Shown piece by piece: positions 1 to 8,259 of a stretch of 64,000 bases of DNA. The DNA is from Coenobita brevimanus (lineage: Eukaryota > Arthropoda > Malacostraca > Decapoda > Coenobitidae). The translations under genes and the position numbers were made by a program. Position 1 is the stretch's first letter. Each line of letters begins with the position of its first letter. Under the pieces are notes generated by a model, which had not been told where the DNA came from, searched no databases, and saw only the letters and a program-made list of their open reading frames with translations. The stretch is from NCBI GenBank assembly GCA_032717465.1, contig CM064666.1, forward strand, positions 21,099,732 through 21,163,731, given 5' to 3'.

Positions 1-1377
1 ACTTTTCCACTAAAGATCTAAGAATGAATATCTGATCTACACAACCTCTTCCCTTCCTAAAGCCTCCCTGTTCTTCTTCAACTAATTCCTCTGTTCTTTC
101 TCTAACTCTGTCAATAAGTATCCTACCATACACTTTTCCTATTATACTAAGAAGACAAATGCCCCTATGATTACCACACACTTCTTTTTCCCCTTTCCCT
201 TTGTACAAGGAAATAATTATTCCCGACTTCCAATCCTCCGGGACTCTACCTTCCTCCCAGGCCAATCTACACATCTTCCACATCCATTCTACTACAATCT
301 CTCCCCCATGCTTCAGCATTTCACCACACACTCCATCAATTCCTGGGGCTTTCCCCAATTTAACTTTCTTCATTGCTTCCACAACTTCTATCCTACTGAT
401 TTCTTCCTGTCTTCTCACCTCCCTCCTTCTCCCAGCCATTCCCCAGCCACTTATATTCGCATTACTTCCATCCTGGATGTTCAACAATTCCTTAAAGTGT
501 TCTCTCCATCTGCTCAATTTTTCTCCCTTCTCCACTAGTAATCTACCCTTTTTTATCTTTCACTCCCCTGCTAACCTCACTTCCACCCTTTCTTAGTCTC
601 ATCACCTCTTTTCAGAACATTCTCGTACAGTCCCTCCACTTTACACTCAAATTCCTTCCAAATTCCTCATCCACTCTCTTCTTACTCTCTCTTACTACTC
701 TTTTCACCTCTCTTTCTACATATAACTCTCTCTTCCGCCTCTCAACTTCTTCCACGCCCCTATTTCTCATCCATTCATTGTACGCTTTCTTCTTTTGTGC
801 CACAGCCTGTCTCACCTCTTCAGTCCGCCACGCTGTTCCTTGCACCCCCTTCCGTCTTCTCTTCCTCCCACACACCACATCACATGCTGCACATATTTCT
901 TCTGTAAATATCCTGCACACACCTTCCACGTTCCCCATCTGCTCCAATTCATATTTGCCCAATCGTTCCTCCACTTCTCTCTTATACTCTGCCTTTTTCT
1001 CATCCTCTTGTAACCTTTCCACATTCCTTGCAACTACTCCTTCCTCTCGCCTTTCCCTTCTCCTATTTCTCCATCTTACTTGGATCCTAATTCTGACCAC
1101 CACCAAATAGTGGTCAGAAAGTCCACTCCCCCAACCTCTATAAGCTCTTGCATCCATTACATATCTTCGCATCCTTTCATCCACACACACATAATCAATC
1201 ATTGCCTTCCTTTCGTTCGGTTCACCACCCACCCTTCTCATCACTCGCCATGTATACCTGTGGATCATTTTATGCCTGAAGAGGGTATTGGTTATCACCA
1301 GCCCCCTCCCAGCACAAATGTCCACTAACGCACTGCCATTCTCATCTATCTCAGCAGGCACACCCCACACTCACCAA

Positions 1378-1380
<3 letters not shown>
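1..1380 (-). pseudogene. RTE-like LINE, incomplete copy (endonuclease C-terminal half and start of RT)
   Basis: Minus-strand relative of the LINE at 61200-64000; base 1 here corresponds to about 63234 there and base 1380 to about 61858. Bases 612-1370 encode the C-terminal half of an APE-type endonuclease (a FRHKMIHRYTW segment, then SDHYLV as the SDH motif) and the basic linker towards the reverse transcriptase; bases 1-600 continue into the N-terminal RT. The endonuclease N terminus is lost where the copy meets a TA microsatellite, so it is 5'-truncated, and the element runs off the window start. The frame is broken near 600-612, where a stop follows NLSVKW, so it is not functional. The family (APE endonuclease plus RT, no RNase H seen) inserts by target-primed reverse transcription. 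The clade name RTE is a judgement from motif style. Confidence 0.8.

Positions 1381-1430
<50 letters not shown>
1381..1430. repeat. (TA)25 microsatellite
   Basis: Twenty-five uninterrupted TA units, exactly between the truncated RTE-like LINE and the 3' end of the Tigger-type element. Tigger elements target TA, so the tract may be an expanded target site. Confidence 0.97.
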
Positions 1431-1436
<6 letters not shown>

Positions 1437-1739
1437 CAGCTAAAGGCATGTCCGGAAAGTGGGATTGCCAGGATACTGGGACAATGCCTCCTGGACTGGT
1501 ACTTATGAACCCTAACCCAACCTAACTCAGCAAACCACCTATATAGCTCCCTACCGGACGTGCATAGCATCTATTTAAGACCCTATTGACACAAGTAAGG
1601 GACAGATAGCATGAAATAAATTAAAAGAAACCAGGGAATGAGATTTAGAGGTGAGTATGGAAAATATTTAGCAGTATACTTAAACACGTTCGTGACTCAC
1701 AATGAATAACTAGCCTCCTCTCAGACTCTGACAGTAATA

Positions 1740-1965
1740 AGGTGCACATGAAGCACCTACTGTACTCCAGTGTTGCATTGCACTTAATCCTTTGCACTAT
1801 GAATTCTAATTTCTTAACACTACATTTTTTTCTTACTTGCACTGCTCTTGAAACTCAACACTGTTTCACTCTGCACTTAATCCTTTGCACCCTGAATTCT
1901 AATGTGTTAACACTGTACATTATGTTTTTTACACTGCACAGCACTGTAAATTCCCGCGTGGTCTA
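1740..1965. repeat. Two ~100-bp direct sub-repeats in the Tigger 3' region
   Basis: A block beginning TGCACTTAATCCTTTGCAC occurs at about 1777 and again at about 1880, each followed by GAATTCTAAT and TTAACACT. Related blocks occur inverted near 12400-12545 in the Tigger derivative, so this is part of the transposon's subterminal region. Confidence 0.7.
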
Positions 1966-1983
1966 GTGGCGAGCTTTTGCTGT

Positions 1984-3576
1984 TTATTCGCTGTCAGAGT
2001 CTGAGAGTAGGTATTGCAGGTGGGCAAGGGGTGTGTCGCTGGGACGTGTTGATGGATTAGCCATTGCAGACGACTCTGAAGATAGGCGCAAACTCACGTC
2101 CAGTGGCAACTCCACAGTGATCGATGTGCTGGGCTGTGGCTCAGAGGTGGAAGGCCTGTCTTGGGGAGGCAGTGGTGTGGAGCCAGGGCTAGGCATGGCA
2201 GGGGTCACCAGCCTGAAAAAGGTGTCAATGGTTGATTAATGTAAGGAACGGCAATTCTGGCGATTGGTGATGCGCTGCCTGAAAGTGTGCACTTCCTTAA
2301 CAAGTCCCAGGGGTCCCATCTCCATGTTGCAGTCTGGGTGTTTTAGGTAGTCAAGAACGAACTCGACATGCTCCTGCAGTGCGCTCAGCTTGGGGATGGC
2401 TGGGGTACTGGCGCACTGAGAGGAGTCCGCATTATCATCGCTGTCCTCATCGGAATCTTCAAGCTGGGTACTTGTACTGGCAACTGAAGATGCAATCTTA
2501 CCCAGGATTGCCCTCATCATCCAACCACTCATGCACTTTGTTCACATCAACATTGTCGCCAGCCACACAAAGATGTGCATGGAAGTCATCCATGTCAAAA
2601 CCTAGAAAGTCGTGCACCACATTGGCTCCAAGAAGCAGACGAGACCAACCATTTTCCAGAGTTTTGACAGAGACTTCCCTCCATGCACTGGCCCAGCTGT
2701 AGGTGGCTAACTTGGTGTTGCAGCAGCGAAGGTTTTCCAAAGTTTGCTGGCCTCACGTGTCCCATCCCTCCCTGCGCTCGTCCTCATCCTCGAGAACAAC
2801 CATCACCTCGTCCAGGAACTTCTGACAGTACAGCCTCTTCGTTGCCACGATCACTCTTTGGTCCATTGGTTGGATGAAAGCAGTCGTACTAGGTGGCAAA
2901 AACAAGCACCTAACGCGCCATTCTCAACCACCAACTCTTTGTCGGATGGATGAGCAGGTGCATTGTCCAGAAGAAGGAGGGCCTTTACCTGGCCGTGCGA
3001 TGTGTTCGTCTGATAGTGGATGACCTCCCTGACGAAGTGCTGGTGAAACCAGTCTTTGAAGATCTTGCTGGGAACCAAACCTTCACAGAATGGTACCACA
3101 CGACAGAAAGGACATCCATCACCCCACGAAGGCACTGAGGCTGCTTTGCACGGTCAACAATAACGGGCTTGAGCCGGTGCATGCCTTTAGCCAGGTACAC
3201 GCTTCTCCATCTCCTCTGCTAGAGTGTTCATTGGCAGCGAGCAATAGAACAGACCAGTTTCATCAGCACTGTAGACTTGACTGAGAGTGAGGCCCTCCTT
3301 GTCAATCAAACCCTTCACTTTCTGCCAAAACTCCTCTACTCCCTCCTCGGCGTTCAGAGCTTTGCCATGGGCCTTACAGTTGGTATGTCCATGTTGTAAC
3401 TTGAAAGTGAAGAGCCAACCCTCGAATGCCTTGAAGTCTGGGATGTCGTGCAACCTTGCAAACTTCTCAGGGCCAGCCTTCAACTCCATACCATGCACCA
3501 GCACACCAGCAGCATGTTGTCATCAGTACCAAGTCAACATGGAGCGGTTGATTTCTGCAAACTGGGGAGTGTACAT
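1984..3576 (-). pseudogene. Tigger-type transposase, C-terminal catalytic part
   Basis: Read on the minus strand this gives, in order: the CENP-B-like second DNA-binding segment (HGMELKAGPEKFARLHD, then FKAFEGWLFTFKLQHG, 3300-3504), the first catalytic aspartate block (YSADETGLFYCSLP, about 3200-3260), the second aspartate block (LLLLDNAPAHPSD, about 2940-2985), and an acidic/serine-rich tail ending SDSDSE at the stop at 1984. These are hallmarks of the DDE superfamily endonuclease of Tigger/jerky proteins, which cut and paste at TA. Several frame changes and stops (for example TAC-TGA near 3525) break it, so it is inactive. Its N terminus lies at 6942-7191 beyond a retroposed insertion. Confidence 0.85.
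3540..3576. repeat. 37-bp target-site duplication, left copy (right copy 6942-6978)
   Basis: The 37 bases at 3540-3576 recur at 6942-6978 with two differences. Both encode the same Tigger stretch (MYTPxFAEIN) on the minus strand, and the transposase reads through one copy only. They therefore flank an insertion at 3577-6941. The length is unusual for a LINE-mediated duplication. Confidence 0.85.
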
Positions 3577-3583
3577 TGGAGTG

Positions 3584-3602
3584 TTTTTTTTTTTTTTTTT
3601 TT
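3584..3602 (-). other. Poly(A) tail of the retroposed copy (poly-T on plus strand)
   Basis: Nineteen consecutive T on the plus strand at the 3' end of the minus-strand retrocopy, 7 bases from the left target duplication. Confidence 0.8.
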
Positions 3603-4251
3603 CAGATATTTGCCCCACAAAGAGGTGGGGACACGGGCAAACATAAGAGCCCATCAGAGATGGGCATAAAAAGAAAAGCAGATAAGGGCAGGAAAAAAAA
3701 ATAAAAAAATAAATAAATAAAATAAAAATTAAAATAAAAAAAAATAAAACAAAAATAAAAAGCTGGGGGACAGCCAACAAAGGTCCCAGAAAAGGCAGCA
3801 GACATGGCAAGGGCAAGGCAACAGATGGCACGGATGGAAACAAGTTAAGATAGGAGCCTGGTGATGATATAATTAACCAATGCAGCACGAGGTGGATCAC
3901 AGGCGATACCTGCACGGATACGTTCCTCTTGAGATGGTAGGAGGGAGTTAGAGATGTACACCTCACATAGATCATCATGCAACTGCTGGTAGATAGATGG
4001 CAGTGCATCGAGATCGTTGACAGGTCTTGTGAGGTCGCACAAAAGCTCCTCGAGGTACAGTCACCAAACTTTCCACCTGGGCCACCTGGCCGCGAGAGGG
4101 AGCTGGCAACAGTGTGTCTGTTCGTGTGCTCGACCAAAGTTCGAATCCTCAACTCTCTTCGTCCGTAGTGAACCTCCGTCAGTGTCAGAGTTCATCCCAT
4201 AGATGGCTGGGTACGGAGTTGGGTGGGGAGAAAAATGTGTCAGGAGTAAGG

Positions 4252-4540
4252 CGGCTCTCCCATCGGCTCAGCCAGTTGCATGAAACTGGTCGCACGGAAA
4301 AATGTTGTGTGCCACAAGTCGCGCTGACTAAGGCCAAATAAATATGACTATATTAATTTTATAATAAGATAATATATATATTATGATATAAATAAATACT
4401 ATTATATATAATACAATAATACAGTATATATTATACTATACTTATCTGGCCCTGGTCCGTGCAACCTGTAGCACACAGCAATAATTCCATGCGACCGGTT
4501 TCCTGCAACTGGTGGAGCCGGTGGGAGAGCTGCTTAAGGG
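4252..4540. repeat. Fold-back repeat: ~90-bp inverted arms around an AT-rich core
   Basis: Bases 4252-4345 (GGCTCTCCCATCGGCTC...) are an imperfect reverse complement of 4446-4540; the spacer 4346-4445 is almost pure A/T. The whole could form a long cruciform or hairpin. It may be a fold-back MITE nested in the TA-flanked element. Confidence 0.75.
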
Positions 4541-5480
4541 GGGAGCTTGGCATAGTGAAGACCAGGGCAGGCGCCGGACGGGGGGGGGGGGGGTTACGTT
4601 ATTTATACCGCCAGTGATAATAAATGCAGAATTGGTTTTTGAGATCCATTAACATTCTACTACATATTTGCATTCTTAACTAAACATTTTAATTTCTTTG
4701 TTGTTTTTACATTGTTACCATAACATGTTAATGCACGATATATATACTGGAATCACTCCAAGCCTTTCTCTCTCTCACCCTCTCCTTATATCAGTAATTC
4801 CATATCATAGGGTTATCACTTGATACCATTATCAGTATAGGCTGAAGAGGTATGCATTTTTTTTTTTTTTTACCTAACATCTACGTCCAGTTGCAAGTAA
4901 GATTACCACATCATGAATGACACTGACAAGTAAACATTAGAATGATGTTCGGACACTGTTAACGGTTGCTTATTTCCTCATTGGTAGTCCTTCAAGTATT
5001 TTTCTGTGTTCTATGGTGCACCGCGAAGAGGTAAGAAGTTAAAATACTGTCACTTCAACAGACAGAGTTTATGAATATTGTAGTCGAATGTGGCTATTAT
5101 ATCAGCTATGATAATGACTTACCGTATCATATTTCATATGACTGTGGTCATTACAGCACACCTTTATAGTCCATTCATCTAAGAAATGATTGAATTACAC
5201 ATTACAAGGATAGCTGACTGTGAGCAGTGCCGCTTACGTGTGAGGTCACACATTTGCCTCCGACATCTACGGTTCCTATCTCTCCTACTTAGTTTAATTT
5301 AATATCCGCCCAATGAGTAATCCTGTAACGATTAATGACCTAACTTACGTAATTATATCTCGGATCATGAATGGTATTTCAATAGGTTTAATCGAGACCG
5401 GCACAGGACTGGCGAAATGCAAAACGAACCGTCAGACACCTGTATCTATTTTTCTACCATTAGGGCCAATCACACGACGG

Positions 5481-5692
5481 TTCTTCCCCCAGTATTTAGC
5501 GGACAATTTTTAGCCATGGGTTTATCATGAAATAATGAAAAAGAATACGTTCATAAATATACAATACATGTAACTATGCAGTCTTTTAGATTATTTTACT
5601 TATTGTTTTCAATACTCGCATTATCCAGTACTTTCAAGAAGTTCCTTTGAAATTCTATCGGCTAAAAATTGTCGACTGAATATTGGGATGAA
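5481..5692. repeat. Short inverted-repeat (MITE-like) unit
   Basis: Arm 5481-5514 pairs with 5660-5692; the inner part, ACAATTTTTAGCC, is a perfect match. About 145 bp lie between. The right arm abuts the start of the right TIR of the surrounding element, so it could also be part of that element's own subterminal structure. Confidence 0.55.
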
Positions 5693-6941
5693 CTCTGACT
5701 GACGTTCACAACGGAAGACGAGAGCTGATGATCCGAACATTCGTCAAGCATGTACCCTACACACAAACAAACAGATACACTGTTGCCAACACCCGTTACC
5801 CACCTCTCACGGCTAGGTGGCCTAGGTGGAAAGTTTGGCGACTGTACGTATCCATGCAGGAATCGAGGCTGGCATTATCAAAGGGTGGAATCAGGGTCTC
5901 AATTCGCCGGGCAACGGTGGAAGGATCAGGTTTGACCTTGCTCTTCTTATTCTTGTTCTTCTTTTTCTTCTCCTTGGGTGGAGGGGGAGAAGAAGAGAGA
6001 GCAACGGCAGTAGACTGTGGTGAGGATGGAGGAGGTGCCTCCACAACATCAGGAGCAGATAGAGAGGACAAGGAGGGCGGCTCTGCCACATCCAGATGTA
6101 CGGAAGGGACGGGAGAAGATGGCCGCTCCTTCTCAGCTCCTGACGAAGGAAGGTGAACCTCTACGACAGTCTCCTGGGGTGAAAGATCGAGCTCCATGGC
6201 CTGAGACGGTTCCGGATCGGTGATCTGAGGGGCAGTCGTGACGGCGCCAGTCGCTCTGTTGAGGGGGGCATCTAAACACAGCCGTTTCCGTGGTGTCGTG
6301 CGGGGTGGTGTTGGCTGCTGACACCAAGCCTGACGCTTCTGATGAGGGGGGAGACGTGTATCGCGAGCAAAGCTTCGGGGAATGGCAAGGCGTGGAAGGC
6401 CGTTCTCCTCAAAGATTTGAGGGAGGAGAACAGCCAAAACCGCCTTGTCACCCCCACTAAAAGCTTCGCCAGTCGCGATACACATCACAACAAGTGTGTT
6501 AGTGTGAGCAGCACTTCCAGGACCCCTCGGCCGACGCCTCAGGGACGTGGGGCGCCGCCGTGCATAGGCAGAGCCCTGCACAGCAACGCCCCCCGGCAAA
6601 GAGACATCCCTGGCTTCGGGACCCTTGGCAGCCTGAACAACACTAAACTCCACCGTCTCCCCATCGCCAAGTGAGCACTGGGAATGCCATGAATTTGGTG
6701 CAACGATCGCCGAAACGTGAACGAAAACATCAGCACCAGTATCCTGGCGCTTGATGAATCCGTAACACGCTCTCATGCTGAACCAATTCACAGTTCCCTG
6801 GATGGTAGTGGCTCCTGGCGGCTCTGATCTGCTGCTAGGCGCCCCCCTCAACGGGTCGCGGATGTGAGCAGATGAAGCTGAAGTCTCGGTTACCTCGGGC
6901 ATGGTGGCGACTGGCCAGGCCAAGCAGTGAGAGTGTTAATG

Positions 6942-7191
6942 TGGAGTGGTTGATTTCTGCAAACCGGGGAGTGTACATAACCTTCCTCTCCATGTTGTGT
7001 TTGATCTTCGATGCGAAGTCAGCCATGTACCGGGTGAGAGTGTCCCGGGATTTCTTGATATCAAAGAAGGTAGAGCAGGCCAGGTTAAATTCATGGAGGA
7101 TGCGAGATGTCAATCATCCTGCGTCCACCTTCTCCAATATCTCCCTCTTCTTCTCCAGAGTCAGAAATACTCGTTTTCCCTTCTCGGGCGG
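6942..7191 (-). pseudogene. Tigger-type transposase, N-terminal helix-turn-helix part
   Basis: Minus-strand translation gives a psq/CENP-B type helix-turn-helix: LEKKREILEKVDAG, one stop, then LTSRILHEFNLACSTFFDIK, KSRDTLTRYMADFASK and the segment MYTPRFAEIN that is duplicated at 3540-3576. In Tigger and jerky proteins this domain binds the transposon ends. The 5' side is cut by LINE A1 at 7192, so the initiator is missing. It is the first part of the transposase whose catalytic portion lies at 1984-3576. Confidence 0.75.
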
Positions 7192-7564
7192 CCCTGTTGA
7201 GGGGGGTCACCTTGACATGGTGGCAGGGCTTGAAGCGTGGCTGGCAGTGCCACCTACTTGGGAGGCATGCCTACCTTTGTAGGGCTCGGTATTTGTCAGC
7301 CCCATGGACCAAGCATCCCCTGCATCACTGGTGGAGGAGGCCTGCTGGTGATGTTAGTCCCTGGACATTTACCATCTAGGGAGGGACTGTTGCCTCCCCA
7401 CATGTTTGCCGTGCGTGGCGTCCCATAATGCAGGGAGACAGGAGTCCTGGGGGTTGAGCGATGCTGCACAATGCGCCCTGCAGCTAGCAATACACCTCTT
7501 TGGTCCTTGATTTTGGCTAGACGGGCGGCCTGGTTGGGCCCGACCAGGTCAATCAGCTGGTCAT

Positions 7565-8243
7565 GCGTACTGTTTGTGAAAATGAACCTCGCGCACCCCC
7601 TACTCCGACTGTTTCTGCCCCCACTTTGGTGGCTGATGACTTGCACACTTCTGTGGTGGTGGCAGACAACCACATTGACCAGACTCCTCCTGTAGTAGCC
7701 AGTATGTCCGAGGCTCCATCTGTACCTGGCAAACGTCACCATTGTTCATCAGAGTCCTCTGAATGTGAAGACCGGCCAGCTAAGGTCTCTGTTGTTGACC
7801 CTTCTCTCGACACCTCTCCTGTTCCCTCTGTCCAGCAGGCTGAGGGATCTAACCAGTTGACATCTGAAGCTGATGTTTCGGCTCTGATCAAGTCCCCAAC
7901 CGGGGATGTTGTTGGACAGCTCGTAGGTGCTTCAGATCTGCAGGATAGGATGGCCTCCTCAAATGATTTGAGTCCTGTGGACTCTACTTCCACACCTGGG
8001 GCTTCTGGTGGGAGCACTGGCCACCCTACACCTTCAAAAACAGCCTCCAAGCCACCTTCCAAACAAACTGGTATGCCCACTCCAAGAAGGAGTGTTGTAA
8101 AACTTACTTCCTCAGCCTCTCGTTTACCCACGGATGTTCGACAGAGGGTGCGGGTTTCTGGTGCTGCCCAGGCTCCTGACAAGGGCCTTCATAAGCATCA
8201 GTCGAAACCCGCTCGTTTGTCAGGTGTACAGTCCCGTACTTAA
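7565..8243 (+). pseudogene. LINE A1 ORF1, C-terminal remnant
   Basis: Encodes the Pro/Ser/Thr-rich C-terminal third of family-A ORF1, closely matching A3 37921-38799 (shared segments VPGKRH, SVQQAEGS, LVGASDL, KQTGMPTPRRSVVKL) and ending at the equivalent stop. The zinc-knuckle part is missing because of the internal deletion. In full copies ORF1 is a gag-like nucleic-acid-binding protein forming the retrotransposition particle. Confidence 0.8.
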
Positions 8244-8259
8244 TCATCATTCCTTCATT

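Larger units (their letters stand above)
4058..5844. mobile_element. Non-autonomous DNA transposon with ~140-bp TIRs and TA target duplication
   Basis: The ends are long imperfect inverted repeats: 4058-4197 matches the reverse complement of 5695-5844, both starting CAGTC[AG]CCAAACTTTCC. TA dinucleotides flank both ends (4056-4057, 5845-5846). Removing the element plus one TA rejoins the cold-shock-domain frame exactly, which fixes the boundaries. TA duplication and CAGT termini fit the Tc1/mariner superfamily by convention. No transposase is visible inside; the interior is AT-rich with further inverted repeats and a G-run (about 4579-4592). Confidence 0.85.
3845..6902 (-). pseudogene. Cold-shock-domain (Y-box-like) protein ORF, interrupted by a DNA transposon
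   Basis: The start is the ATG at 6902-6900 in context GTCGCCACCATG. Coding runs 6902-5845, is interrupted by the transposon at 4058-5844, and resumes 4055-3845 in the same frame, ending in TAA: about 422 codons in all. Residues ~34-105 are a cold-shock domain resembling the single-strand nucleic-acid-binding CSD of Y-box proteins (GTVNWFS, YGFIKR, DVFVHVSAI, GDGETVEFSVV). Next come an Arg-rich segment, an unrecognised middle region (DKAVLAVLLPQIFEENGLPR), a Pro/Ser-rich acidic region, a Lys-rich tract of nuclear-localisation type, and a C-terminal helical segment around the insertion. I recognise only the CSD; the rest matches no family I know. The frame has no stop apart from the insertion, so the copy is fairly young or was maintained. 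Confidence 0.75.
3577..6941 (-). mobile_element. Retroposed, intronless, poly(A)-tailed gene copy with cold-shock domain
   Basis: The insertion has features of a reverse-transcribed mRNA read on the minus strand: a 39-nt 5' leader (6941-6903), one long ORF with a good Kozak context, a 3' UTR of about 240 nt with T/A-rich stretches and a hairpin (CCCCAC/GTGGGG, near 3615-3635), and a run of 19 T on the plus strand (3584-3602) as poly(A) tail. It is flanked by a 37-bp duplication of Tigger sequence. Seven bases (3577-3583) lie between tail and duplication. It carries no RT, so it used the machinery of a LINE. Whether it is a one-off processed copy or a repeated non-autonomous retroposon cannot be decided from one instance. 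Confidence 0.7.
1432..7191 (-). mobile_element. Tigger/pogo-type DNA transposon (Tc1-mariner superfamily), split by a retroposed insertion
   Basis: A minus-strand Tigger-like transposon in two blocks, 1432-3576 (3' region and catalytic part) and 6942-7191 (N-terminal DNA-binding part), separated by a 3.4-kb insertion with a 37-bp target duplication. The 3' flank (1432-1980) is homologous in inverted orientation to about 12360-12890 of the short element at 11684-12908. The outermost ~20 bp of the TIR, seen there as AATCCCTC..., is missing here beside the TA tract. The 5' end is lost where LINE A1 begins at 7192. The transposase is degenerate. Confidence 0.8.

Noticed and set aside
3523..4152. 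209-codon minus-strand open frame
   Set aside because: It reads across Tigger, the poly(A) tail, 3' UTR and a TIR, so it combines unrelated sequences; its Phe/Ile-rich middle is translated A/T-rich 3' UTR.
5796..6902. Host Y-box gene at its native locus
   Set aside because: No introns, a poly(A) tract, and a 37-bp duplication of transposon sequence around it show it is a retroposed copy.
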